Source: Gordonia sp. SL306 | GTDB taxonomy: Bacteria > Actinomycetota > Actinomycetes > Mycobacteriales > Mycobacteriaceae | DNA length: 64,000 nucleotides | NCBI RefSeq assembly: GCF_026625785.1 | Contig: NZ_CP113063.1 | Location: 3,286,001 to 3,350,000, forward strand | Direction of reading: 5' to 3' | Shown here: piece by piece, positions 17,698-27,665 of the stretch | How the letters are laid out: each line of letters opens with the position of its first letter | Numbering within the stretch: position 1 is the first letter of the stretch | Notes under the pieces: generated by a model | What the model was told of the DNA's origin: nothing | The model's database searches: none | What the model saw: the letters and a program-made list of their open reading frames with translations, nothing else | Program-made: the position numbers and the translations under genes

Positions 17698-20465
17698 GCC
17701 GTCACCTCCTTGCCGCTGTGCGTCGCGCCGAGGTAGGCGCGGGTGACCTCCGGGTTGCTGCGCACCTCGTCCGGGGTGCCGATCGCGATCCGCTTCCCCA
17801 GATCGAGCACCACGATCCGATCGCATACCTCGAGGACCAACTCCATGTCGTGATCGACCATGACGATGGTGGTCCCGGCGTCGCGGATCGCCCGCAGTCG
17901 GTGCCCCAGCCAGACGCTCTCGGTGGTGTCGAGCCCCGCCGCGGGTTCGTCGAGTAGCACCACCTGCGGCCTGCCCGCCAGGGCACGGGCCACAGAGACG
18001 AGTTGTCGCTGGCCCTGCGAGAGTTCCCGGACCGGACGATCGGCCACCTTGTCGAGGTGCAGGACCTCGAACAGGTGGTTCATCTGCCCGGTGTCGAGCG
18101 GTGGATTGCCGGAGCCCCGGTGCAGCGATGCGGTGGTACCGACCGACACGTTCTCGCGGACCGACAAGTCGTCGTACAGGTCGATGCCCTGGAACGTGCG
18201 GCCGAGTCCCGCCCGACTGCGTTGGTGTGCGCGTCGTCCGTCGAGCGAGTGGCCGGCGAGCGACACCGTGCCGTCGGCGTCGGCGAACCCGCTGATCGCG
18301 TCGATGAACGTCGTCTTGCCCGCACCGTTGGGTCCGATGAGGCCGATGATCTCGCCTGCGCGCACATCGAAGGACACATCGTCGAGGGCCGTGATCCCGC
18401 CGTAGCGGACCCCGATGCCATGCGTGGACAGGACGACGTCGCCGACCTCACGGGCTGTGCCGCGGTAGATCTCGTCGTCCGTCAGTTCCACATCGAGGTC
18501 GGTTCCGAGCGCAGTCGCACCCGACGACCTGCCCAGCCGGGTCCGGAGTTGCCCGATGCGCTTGTAGACGTCGGAGATGATGCCCTCCGGGTTGGCGATC
18601 ACGGTGATGACGAGCAGGATTCCGGTGATCACCGAGTAGTACTCGCCGACGTTCGCCACCCGGTCGAGGAAGACGAAGAGGATGCCACCGGCACCCATGA
18701 TGCCGGCGAGCATGGCCCCCGAGACGCAGGTGATACCGGCCAGATAGCAGACCGCGAACATTGCGATCCCGCCGATGGCCGTGAAGGCCTCCGGAACGGC
18801 CATGGTCTGTTGATAGGCCATCAGCGACCCGCCGATACCCGCGATGAACGCGCCGATCGCGAACGCGACCAACTTGGTTCGTGACACGTTGATCCCCGAG
18901 GCTGCGGCCGACCGCTCATTCGCCCGGATCGCGAGCATCGAGGCGCCGAGCCTGCTGGTGCGCAACCGGACCACGGCCAGTGCCGTCACGATGAGGACGA
19001 TGAGGCAGACCACGCCGAAGGCGATGCGCGGATAGGAGTCACCCGAGCCGATCCCGAGATCGAGACCGAACAGCGACGGGTCAGATACGTGCGCGCCGTC
19101 GATGCCGCCGTTGAACGTGTTGTTGCGGAACCAGAATGCCTCCAGGAACACCGCGAGGCCCAGCGTGACGACGGCAACCGGCAAACCGCGGATGCGCAGG
19201 GCGGGGAGGCCCACGACGACTCCGACGACGGTGGCGACGAGTGCCGCGAGGATCGGCGCGAACGGGAAGGGAATGCCCATGTCTCCCGTGAATCTGCTCA
19301 GCATGAACGCGCCGACACCGCCGAGCGTCAACTGCGCCAACGAGATCTGCCCCGCGAACCCCGTGACGACCACCTGTGAGAGCGCGATGATGGCCAGGGT
19401 GAACGTCATGATGATCGCACCGCGATAGCTGCCCTGGGTGAACATCAGGAACACGAGGGCGATCACCGTCCAGATCGAACCGATGACGAGTGAGTTCCTC
19501 GGCCGTGGAGCCGCGCCGAGCGTGTTCTGGATGATCGCGCCGCGACTGGGCAGCGGCTTGCCGCGGAACACGAGGAACACGAGGATGAGCACGAGTGGGA
19601 TCAACTCGGCCATGCCGGATTGTGGCATCCAGTCGATCGTCGACTGCAGGTGCGTCATCTCCGACTGCAGGACACCGATCCCGAGCCCGGCGGCAACCGC
19701 CGGGCCGATCGCGCTGAAGTTGCCCACCAGGGCCGCGGCCAGCGCCGGCACGATGAACAAGGTGTACGACACGGGGATGAGGGGCACGATCGGAGCGATC
19801 AGGATGCCGGACAGGCCGGCGATCATGGTGCTCAGCGCCCAGTTGGCGTAGGCGATCCGCTCTGGCGACAGGCCGGTCACGAGTGCGCCGGTCTCGGTCT
19901 CGGCCGCTGCCCGGGTAGCCAGCCCGAAGCGGGTGAGCCGGAATGCGAGGATCAACAGCACCGTGAGCGCGACGACGATACCGGCGAACCACAGGCGGTC
20001 GACTGGGACCCGGATGTCGCCGAAGGTGACGATCCCGGTCGGGAGGATCGGATCGACGGAGACCGGCGTGGTCCCGACGCGCGCCGCGAGCAACGCCTGT
20101 ATTGCGAGCATGAGAGCGATGGAGGCGACGGCCTTGGCGGTCGCGGGCGCCGTTCGCAACAGCCGGAACACGGCGAAGTACAACAAGACTCCGAGGGCCG
20201 CGGCGATGGCCAGCGAGATCACCATCGCCGGGAGGACATCCAGCTCTCCGCCCAAGTCGACCGTCTTCGGGAAGCCGGGGACCGGGATGAGGAGCTCACC
20301 GTTGCGGAGATAGGCGAACGTGTAGGCGATGTAGAGGGCGACGGCCCCGGTCGCAAAGTTCACCACGCCGGAACTGCGGTAGGTCATGACCAGGGCGAGG
20401 GCCAGCGCCGCGTACACGGCGCCGTTGCCCAGGCCCAGGAACAAGAACTGGATGTCTTGTGTCAT
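17694..20465 (-). CDS. Fused LivH-LivM-LivG: two permease domains and one ATPase in a single polypeptide
   Basis: 923 residues, ATG after GATCAAGAGGCAATGCG. Residues about 1-300 are a LivH-type permease (GLGNGAVYAALALALVMTYRSSGVVNFA). About 330-620 are a LivM-type permease (GFAGQISLAQLTLGGVGAF; late loop ANPEGIISDVYKR). About 660-923 are a LivG ATPase with Walker A GPNGAGKTT, signature LSQGQRQLVSVARAL and Walker B VVLLDEPAAGLD. These are normally three separate subunits; LivM-LivG fusions are known in actinobacteria and a three-way fusion is rarer. With LivF and the two binding lipoproteins it forms a complete importer, presumably for a carboxylated pathway compound. Confidence 0.93.
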   Translation of the reverse strand: MTQDIQFLFLGLGNGAVYAALALALVMTYRSSGVVNFATGAVALYIAYTFAYLRNGELLIPVPGFPKTVDLGGELDVLPAMVISLAIAAALGVLLYFAVFRLLRTAPATAKAVASIALMLAIQALLAARVGTTPVSVDPILPTGIVTFGDIRVPVDRLWFAGIVVALTVLLILAFRLTRFGLATRAAAETETGALVTGLSPERIAYANWALSTMIAGLSGILIAPIVPLIPVSYTLFIVPALAAALVGNFSAIGPAVAAGLGIGVLQSEMTHLQSTIDWMPQSGMAELIPLVLILVFLVFRGKPLPSRGAIIQNTLGAAPRPRNSLVIGSIWTVIALVFLMFTQGSYRGAIIMTFTLAIIALSQVVVTGFAGQISLAQLTLGGVGAFMLSRFTGDMGIPFPFAPILAALVATVVGVVVGLPALRIRGLPVAVVTLGLAVFLEAFWFRNNTFNGGIDGAHVSDPSLFGLDLGIGSGDSYPRIAFGVVCLIVLIVTALAVVRLRTSRLGASMLAIRANERSAAASGINVSRTKLVAFAIGAFIAGIGGSLMAYQQTMAVPEAFTAIGGIAMFAVCYLAGITCVSGAMLAGIMGAGGILFVFLDRVANVGEYYSVITGILLVITVIANPEGIISDVYKRIGQLRTRLGRSSGATALGTDLDVELTDDEIYRGTAREVGDVVLSTHGIGVRYGGITALDDVSFDVRAGEIIGLIGPNGAGKTTFIDAISGFADADGTVSLAGHSLDGRRAHQRSRAGLGRTFQGIDLYDDLSVRENVSVGTTASLHRGSGNPPLDTGQMNHLFEVLHLDKVADRPVRELSQGQRQLVSVARALAGRPQVVLLDEPAAGLDTTESVWLGHRLRAIRDAGTTIVMVDHDMELVLEVCDRIVVLDLGKRIAIGTPDEVRSNPEVTRAYLGATHSGKEVTA

Positions 20466-20507
20466 CGCATTGCCTCTTGATCGGTGGGCGGATTGGTCAC
20501 CCTCGCG

Positions 20508-21752
20508 CTACTGACCGCCGACGATCTGCGCATCGACGAGCTTGCCGTCCTGGAGTGTCGCCACCACAGATCCCTTGCCGCACACCGCTTTCATCTGCGG
20601 GCTGGCAGTGCCGTCGCAGGTGAAGGTGAGACCATCGCCGGCCGGGAGCACGACGTCTTTCGCGGTTCGGATCGCACCGGCGACCGCGGCGGGGGAGGTG
20701 TCGGCGCCGTCGAGAGATCGGGTCGCGCGGACCAGGCCCAGCACACCCTGGTACCCGACGTAGGCGTAACCCGAGATGTCCGTGTCCGGTGCATACTTGG
20801 CAATGACACTGCGGTACAGGGTGGCCTCGGGGTTGTCGCCGGTGGTCTGGGCGGCAGTGAAGATCTTGGTGCCGTTGATGTTCGAGCCGACGGCGGTGAC
20901 GACATCCGGGGTGGCGCATGCCTGGATGCCCATCTTCTCACCCGAGAAGCCGAGCGTGCCGAGCGACTTCAGCGCTGCCGTGCAGAGGGTGCCCTCGCCG
21001 ACCACGACCACTCCTTCGGGCGAGTCCGCAAGGCCGGCGCTGACCTGCGGCGTGGCGTCCGGGGTTCCCGGCGGGATGGTCACGATCTTCAGATCGACGC
21101 CACTGGCCTTGAAGGCGGGTGCGCCGATCGCCTTGAGCCCGTTGACCGCCGCCGGGACGTCGATGGTGTAGGCCGTGACGTGCTTCATGTTCTCGCTCTT
21201 GGCGTGTGCGGCCATCGCCTGCAGACTCGACGGGAAGCCACCGGTCCACAGGAACGCGTTGTTCGAGGTCAGTTCCTGCATGCTCTGGCCGGAGGCCGAC
21301 ACGTAGGGTATGCCGGCGCCGGTGATGATGGGAACCAGCACGTCACCCTGACCGGTCGTGGTCACCACCACCGCGGACACCTTCTCCTCGACCATCCGGT
21401 TCGCACAGTCGCGTGCGGACGTGGGTTCTTCGGCGTTCTTGCACTCCACCAGGTTGATCTTGTGACCGCCGATCCCACCGAGCTGCTCGTTCGCGTACTG
21501 AGCCGCCGCCTCGGCGGCCATGCGATTATCGGGTTGCGAGATCGCCTGGCCACCTTCGTTGTTGATCAGTCCGATCTTGATCTCGCCACCGGTGGCCGCC
21601 TTGCCGGGGAATGATGCGGGCGGGGCCGCTACATCGGACTGGGCAGTGGAATCGCTGCTCTCTCCGCCGCATGCGGTCAGTGCCGTCGCGGCAGCGATCG
21701 CGAAGGAAGCCGCCAGCACGCCGGCGGGACGAAGGCCACGCAGAGGATTCAT
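20508..21752 (-). CDS. Branched-chain amino acid-type ABC transporter, substrate-binding lipoprotein (second)
   Basis: 414 residues, ATG after CCAAAGGAATACCG. A lipoprotein signal ends in ALTACGGESS; the mature domain begins IKIGLINNEGGQAISQPDNR and is a type 1 periplasmic-binding fold. It is paralogous to the lipoprotein at 15544-16803, and the two flank the permease/ATPase genes, so one importer may take two ligands. It is the first gene of the minus-strand transporter operon, with the palindrome at 21837-21850 about 85 bases upstream. Confidence 0.92.
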   Translation of the reverse strand: MNPLRGLRPAGVLAASFAIAAATALTACGGESSDSTAQSDVAAPPASFPGKAATGGEIKIGLINNEGGQAISQPDNRMAAEAAAQYANEQLGGIGGHKINLVECKNAEEPTSARDCANRMVEEKVSAVVVTTTGQGDVLVPIITGAGIPYVSASGQSMQELTSNNAFLWTGGFPSSLQAMAAHAKSENMKHVTAYTIDVPAAVNGLKAIGAPAFKASGVDLKIVTIPPGTPDATPQVSAGLADSPEGVVVVGEGTLCTAALKSLGTLGFSGEKMGIQACATPDVVTAVGSNINGTKIFTAAQTTGDNPEATLYRSVIAKYAPDTDISGYAYVGYQGVLGLVRATRSLDGADTSPAAVAGAIRTAKDVVLPAGDGLTFTCDGTASPQMKAVCGKGSVVATLQDGKLVDAQIVGGQ

Positions 21753-21836
21753 CGGTATTCCTTTGGTAGTCGGTCCCGCCGGCGGATGGATCAGGCAACC
21801 GGGTGTCGGATGTGGATGTGTATCGCCGGTAGATGA

Positions 21837-21850
21837 CCTAGCTAACTATG
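21837..21850. promoter_or_regulatory. Class-1 operator CCTAGCTAACTATG
   Basis: Differs from the perfect palindrome at 8539 by two bases. Located about 85 bases before the binding-lipoprotein start, in a position suited to repress the transporter operon. Confidence 0.55.
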
Positions 21851-22123
21851 TATGTTTCGGTACTATCGCACATCGGCCGACCACGCGGAACAGGTTTATC
21901 GAACTATCTCTGCAGGCGGGACCGAGGGTTGACGGTGTTTCTGCGCTATGCCGAGGTTCAGGTCACGCGTTCGGGGGTGTGGCGAGTCCGAGTGCCTCCG
22001 GGTCGGGGATGAGACAAGGTCATATAAGTTAGTGTCCCGAGGGACATGAGGAGCGTCCCAGCTCTCTTCGGGGCCTCGGCCGAACCGGCGGATGATCGAC
22101 GGCGACCCGGTTGCGTGGGGTCA

Positions 22124-22137
22124 CATAGACAACTATG
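22124..22137. promoter_or_regulatory. Class-1 operator CATAGACAACTATG
   Basis: CATAG and CTATG arms with a four-base centre, 88 bases before the nitronate monooxygenase start and directly before TTATATAT. Third member of the class-1 set. Confidence 0.6.
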
Positions 22138-22215
22138 TTATATATGTTGCCGCGGTGAGTCACCGCAGTGCCGCGACCCACCGTCACCCGAGGGCGGAAG
22201 CTGCTCGGGTACTAG

Positions 22216-23225
<1,010 letters not shown>

Positions 23226-23226
<1 letters not shown>

Positions 23227-24008
23227 TGACCGGGAAGACCACACCTGAGGTGTCGGAGACACCGCCACTGCTGGTCGAGCGCGTCGATCAGGTGACGGTC
23301 TTGACCCTGAATCGTCCGGAACGCCGGAATGCGATCAACCGTGACATGCGCCGGGCGATCAAGAAGGAGTTGTGGCGTGCCGACGACGACCCCGACGTCC
23401 ACGTGGTGGTCGTCAGCGGTGCGGGCAGTTCGTTCTCGTCCGGTGTCGACCTCCCGGAGGCGCTCTCGGGGCCGTCGCCGCGGACGGAGGGCCCGACACC
23501 GACGCAGGTGCTCCGCGCCATCTCCAAGCCGGTCATCGCCGCCGTCAACGGGCCTTGTTACACCGGAGGTTTCGAGCTCGCTGTCAACTGTTCGTTCATC
23601 ATCGCATCGGAACAGGCCACCTTCGCCGACACGCATGCACAGATCGGACTGCTCAACGGGTGGGGTGGCAGCGCTCTGCTGCCCCGCACGGTCGGCCTGG
23701 CCGCTGCCATCCAGATCATCCTGAGCGGAGAACCGATCGATGCCGACACGGCGTTGCGGATCGGGTTGGCCAACGAGGTCGTGGCGCACGATCGCCTGCT
23801 GGACCGAACGCTCGAGATCGCGCACACGATAGCGGTCGGGCATCCCGGTGCCGTGCAACGGATGCTGCGTCTGCTGAAGGACGGCGCGGGCGCTTCGGTC
23901 ACCGAGGCCCTCGCGCTCGAGGCCGAGGCGGCTGTGTCGTTCCGTACGACGGGCTCCGACATCACCGAGCGATACGGCCGGCGGCGGTCGGCGGCGAAGG
24001 GTTCCTGA
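23226..24008 (+). CDS. Enoyl-CoA hydratase/isomerase family protein
   Basis: 260 residues; the ATG overlaps the stop of the preceding gene (TGATG), which sets the start. Crotonase signatures: VLTLNRPERRNAINRDM, the first oxyanion loop GAGSSFSSGVDLPEA, and VNGPCYTGGFELAVNCSFIIAS. The glutamate region THAQIGLLNGWGGSALLPR matches true hydratases. It likely hydrates an enoyl-CoA intermediate. The next gene, a double acyl-CoA dehydrogenase, begins one base after its stop. Confidence 0.9.
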
Positions 24009-24009
24009 C

Positions 24010-26307
24010 GTGACCACCGATAGTGCGCGGCTCACCGGTGGAACCGGAGTCGGCGAGACTGCTGCACCGTGGCGTGAGCGGCTGGCGTCGCTGCTGGACG
24101 ACTACACCCGGCGACCACGCCCGGGCACCTCTCGTGCCCGGTTCGATGCCGCGGTCGCCTGGCAATCCGAACTGGTGGACGCCGGCCTCGCGGCGCCTGG
24201 CTGGCCGGTGTCGGCAGGCGGCATGGGACTCGACCTCGACGATCAGCTCGACTACTACCGGATGACCTCGGCGGCGCGGGCCCCGAAACATCCCTGCAGC
24301 CTGTCGTTCATCGTCGCCCCGACCCTGATCGTCCACGGCACACAGCAGCAACGGGACCGCTACCTCGAACCACTGCTGCGCGCCGACGAGTTCTGGTGCC
24401 AGGGATTCTCCGAGCCCGGGGCCGGAAGCGATCTCGCGTCCCTCTCCACCCGTGCGGTCGCCGACGACGACGTGTATCGGGTGACCGGACAGAAGATCTG
24501 GACGACGATGGCCGACCGGGCCGACTGGATCTTCGCCCTGGTGCGGACGGGGCCGCCCGGCCGCGGGACCGCGGGTATCACCTACCTCCTCATCGCCATG
24601 GACTCGCCCGGCGTCGAGGTGCGTCCGCTGCGGGACGCGGCAGGCGGACACCATTTCGCGGAGGTGTTCTTCGACGATGTCGAGGTGCCCATGACGAACC
24701 GGGTGGGGGAGGAGGGGGAGGGCTGGTCGATCATGCGGACCTCTCTCGGGCACGAACGCGCGACGGCGTTCCTCGCCGACGAGTTCCGGTACCGCAAGAC
24801 CGTCGATCAGGTGCTGCGCCTGGCCGTCGAGCAGGGGCGCCGCGACGATCCCCTCGTCCGGCAGCAAGTCGCCGACCTGGAAACCGATGTCCGTACGATC
24901 GCGACCAACAGCGCTCGAGCACTGAGTGCGGTTCTACGACAGGAAGATCCCGGTGGTGTCGCCTCGATCAATCGCCTCGTCAAGTCCGAGTTCGAGCAGC
25001 GACTGCACCGCCTCGCACTCCGGTTGACCGGGCCGGGCGCCGCCCTGGGTAGTCGGTCTGCCGGCGCGGTCGATGGTGGTCGATGGACGTACGGGTACCT
25101 GATGTCCCGGGCCTCGACCATCGGTGCCGGCACCGCGGAGATCCAGCGGAACACCATCGCGGAGACGGTTCTCGGCCTGTCATCGCACCGCGGTGAGGGA
25201 CGTCGCGATCGGGTGGTGGAACCGGGACGCCCGTTGGCGACGCCGGAGAGCGATGAGCGCGCCGTCCGTTCGGCGGTCGCAGGCGTGGTGCGTTCCCGCG
25301 TCGACACCGACCGCATTCTCCACGGCCGTGTGGACACCGCCGAACTCTGGGATGCGCTCGTCGATTTCGGTCTGCCCGGACTCGCCGCACCCGAATCCCT
25401 CGGCGGTGGTGGCGCTTCGCCGCGGCTGCTGTGTGCGGCGATCGAGGAGGCGGCATACCGACTCGCCCCGGTTCCGCTTGTCCCCACCGTGGCCGCGCTC
25501 GCCTTGCTGCTCGCGTCCGGCGCCGAGGCCGCGGCCGTGCCGGTGATCGCCGGAGCACGTTGCGCCGTCGCCGTGGCCGTCGATGACTCCGGATGGCGCC
25601 TGGACGATACGGCTCCCACGGTGACCGACGGAGTGCTGACCGGTGTCGTGGACCGCGTCGTCGGGGTAACCGACGCCCAGATCCTCGTGGTCGTGGCGCG
25701 CAGCGCCGACACCGGGGACGCGGCCGTGGTGACCGTCGAGCCCGCGGATGCGGTGGTCACCCGGCAGGATCCGCTCGATCTCACGTCGTCGGTCGGTGCG
25801 GTATCCCTCGACGGTGTCCGTGGCGACGTGGTCGCGGTCGGGCCACAGGCCCGGCGCGGAATCGAAGAGGCACAGCGGATCGCACATCTGGCGATCGCTG
25901 CCGATTCGGTGGGCGTCGCCAATCGTGCCCTCGCCATGGCCGTCGACTGGGCCGGACAGCGGGAGCAGTTCGGCCGGACCATCGGATCGTTCCAGGCGGT
26001 GTCTCATCGCTGCGCCGACATGCTCGTCGAAGCGGAGGGCGCACGGAACCAGGTCCTCGCGGCCGCCGATCTCGACGGCGACAGCGTGGAAGCGGAACTG
26101 TCGGCTCAGCTGGCTGCGGCGCATGCACTGAGTGCTGCGGTCCGCGTGACCGAGTCATGCGTGCAGGTGCACGGCGGCATCGGCTTCACCTGGGAGCACC
26201 CCGCACATCTGCTACTGAGGCGGGCCCTCGCCAACGAGGCCTGGTGCGCGCGACCAGAATCCCTTCGCGATCAGGCTGCCGGCCGGGTGTTGGCGCAGTA
26301 CTCCTGA
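24010..26307 (+). CDS. Double-domain acyl-CoA dehydrogenase fusion
   Basis: 765 residues from a GTG one base after the previous stop. Two acyl-CoA dehydrogenase units are joined. Residues 1 to about 390 carry CQGFSEPGAGSDLAS, GQKIWTTMADRADW and a terminal IGAGTAEIQRNTIAETVLGL; a charged linker follows; about 415-765 carry REQFGRTIGSFQAVSHRC and VHGGIGFTWEHPAHLL. Known steroid FadE pairs (ChsE-type) are alpha2beta2 heteromers with one flavin per alpha/beta interface; this protein looks like such a pair in one chain, as FadE34 does. It would dehydrogenate a bulky acyl-CoA. Confidence 0.9.
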   Translation: MTTDSARLTGGTGVGETAAPWRERLASLLDDYTRRPRPGTSRARFDAAVAWQSELVDAGLAAPGWPVSAGGMGLDLDDQLDYYRMTSAARAPKHPCSLSFIVAPTLIVHGTQQQRDRYLEPLLRADEFWCQGFSEPGAGSDLASLSTRAVADDDVYRVTGQKIWTTMADRADWIFALVRTGPPGRGTAGITYLLIAMDSPGVEVRPLRDAAGGHHFAEVFFDDVEVPMTNRVGEEGEGWSIMRTSLGHERATAFLADEFRYRKTVDQVLRLAVEQGRRDDPLVRQQVADLETDVRTIATNSARALSAVLRQEDPGGVASINRLVKSEFEQRLHRLALRLTGPGAALGSRSAGAVDGGRWTYGYLMSRASTIGAGTAEIQRNTIAETVLGLSSHRGEGRRDRVVEPGRPLATPESDERAVRSAVAGVVRSRVDTDRILHGRVDTAELWDALVDFGLPGLAAPESLGGGGASPRLLCAAIEEAAYRLAPVPLVPTVAALALLLASGAEAAAVPVIAGARCAVAVAVDDSGWRLDDTAPTVTDGVLTGVVDRVVGVTDAQILVVVARSADTGDAAVVTVEPADAVVTRQDPLDLTSSVGAVSLDGVRGDVVAVGPQARRGIEEAQRIAHLAIAADSVGVANRALAMAVDWAGQREQFGRTIGSFQAVSHRCADMLVEAEGARNQVLAAADLDGDSVEAELSAQLAAAHALSAAVRVTESCVQVHGGIGFTWEHPAHLLLRRALANEAWCARPESLRDQAAGRVLAQYS

Positions 26308-26362
26308 GCGAACAGGCGTGAGCACTCGTACCGTCGGGCTGGGCGGGACAGCGCTCGCAGAC

Positions 26363-26398
26363 CCGGCCGGCCGCGTGATCGATCACGCGGCCGGCCGG
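26363..26398. terminator. Bidirectional hairpin, 18-base perfect arms
   Basis: CCGGCCGGCCGCGTGATC followed immediately by its reverse complement, between convergent genes (double acyl-CoA dehydrogenase and P450). No T-run; the GC-rich palindrome is the only terminator candidate here. Confidence 0.75.
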
Positions 26399-26420
26399 TG
26401 TCATGCGGGAACAGTTCGGT

Positions 26421-27617
26421 TCAGACGTCCCACTCCAGGATGATGTTCCCGTTGGGGCCGAGTTGGCCGCCGGACTCCGTCGGATGCGATTCCGGAGACA
26501 GCCGATAGTTCGGGATGTACCGGTGCCATTCCTCGAGGGCGATCCGCAGCTCGCGTCGCGCGAGGTGGGAGCCGAGGCAGCGATGTGGTCCGGCGCCGAA
26601 GGCGATGTGATTGTTCGGGCTGCGGTCCAGGTGAACCTCTTTGGCGTCCTCGTAGACCGATTCATCCCGGGTCGCCAGGTTGAGCGGTAAGCACACCATT
26701 TCCCCGGCCTTGATCGGGCATCCGGAGATCTCGGTGTCCTCGAGGACCTTTCGCGATGGGATCACGATCGCGAACGCGCGCAACATCTCCTCGATCGCCG
26801 AGGGGATCAGCTCGGGATCCTCGACGATCGCCTGCCGGTCCTCCTGGTGTGTCGACATATGGAGGAAGGTCGTCCCGAGGGTGGCGGTGACCGTGTCCAG
26901 ACCTGCCATGAACATCAGGATGCAGAACGACTCCAGATCTTCCTGCGTCGCAGGCGCGTCGTCGATCTCGAAGGCGATGGCCTTGCTGATCAGATCGTCC
27001 TTCGGTTCCGCGCGCCGCTCGTCGATGAGCCCGCGGAAGTACTCGGTCAACTCGACAGTCGCCACCCCGCGTCGGCGAGCGGTCTCCTCGGCGTCGCCGG
27101 ACACATGCAGGATCTCGTCTTCCCAGTGCAGGAACTTGTCGAGGTCCTCGAACGGCATCCCCATCAACTCGAGAAAAATGAACGACGGGTACTGGAGTGC
27201 GAAGTCCTGCATGAAGTCGCACTTGCCCTTCACCGCAATCGACTTGATCAACGAGACGGCACGCTCGCGAACCTTGTCCTCGAGTCCCTCGACGTTCTTC
27301 GGCGAGAACAACGGATTGAGCTGCTTACGCCACTGTTTGTGCTCGGTGCCGTCGAGCATCTGTGGGATCCAGCGGAATGTCGGGTTCGGATTGAACACGG
27401 TGACTGCCGTATTGGAGAAGACCTTGGCGTTCTGGTACGCCTTCAGGATGTCCTCGTACCGCGTGACGATGTAGTGTCCGTTGGCGAACTCGTTGCGTAT
27501 GACGGGGGCCTCGTCACGCAGGTCGTCGTAACGGGCGAGCTTCTCGCCGAAGGGCAGTTCGGCATAGTGATTGAACTCGTGGATCGGGCACGTCGATGCG
27601 GATTCGGTTGTGCTCAT
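26421..27617 (-). CDS. Cytochrome P450
   Basis: 398 residues, ATG after GGAGGAGATC. Heme ligand Cys347 in FGAGPHRCLGSHLARRE, K-helix EMLR (ExxR), I-helix AGLDTVTATLG with Asp in place of the usual Glu before Thr. A soluble bacterial class I P450 needing a ferredoxin and reductase. The N-terminal CPIHEFNHY and the general layout recall terpene-type P450s (P450cam/CYP111-like), but I cannot assign a subfamily. Last gene of the operon beginning at 30886, so its product is probably an alcohol that the upstream SDR and aldehyde dehydrogenase then oxidise. Confidence 0.93.
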   Translation of the reverse strand: MSTTESASTCPIHEFNHYAELPFGEKLARYDDLRDEAPVIRNEFANGHYIVTRYEDILKAYQNAKVFSNTAVTVFNPNPTFRWIPQMLDGTEHKQWRKQLNPLFSPKNVEGLEDKVRERAVSLIKSIAVKGKCDFMQDFALQYPSFIFLELMGMPFEDLDKFLHWEDEILHVSGDAEETARRRGVATVELTEYFRGLIDERRAEPKDDLISKAIAFEIDDAPATQEDLESFCILMFMAGLDTVTATLGTTFLHMSTHQEDRQAIVEDPELIPSAIEEMLRAFAIVIPSRKVLEDTEISGCPIKAGEMVCLPLNLATRDESVYEDAKEVHLDRSPNNHIAFGAGPHRCLGSHLARRELRIALEEWHRYIPNYRLSPESHPTESGGQLGPNGNIILEWDV

Positions 27618-27665
27618 GATCTCCTCCTGTGGTCGTGATCGGTGGTGGCCCGGTGGGGGTGCGGT

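Noticed and set aside
26363..26398. Long GC palindrome as a possible mobile-element end or attachment site
   Set aside because: No flanking duplication, transposase or second copy; position between convergent genes fits a terminator.
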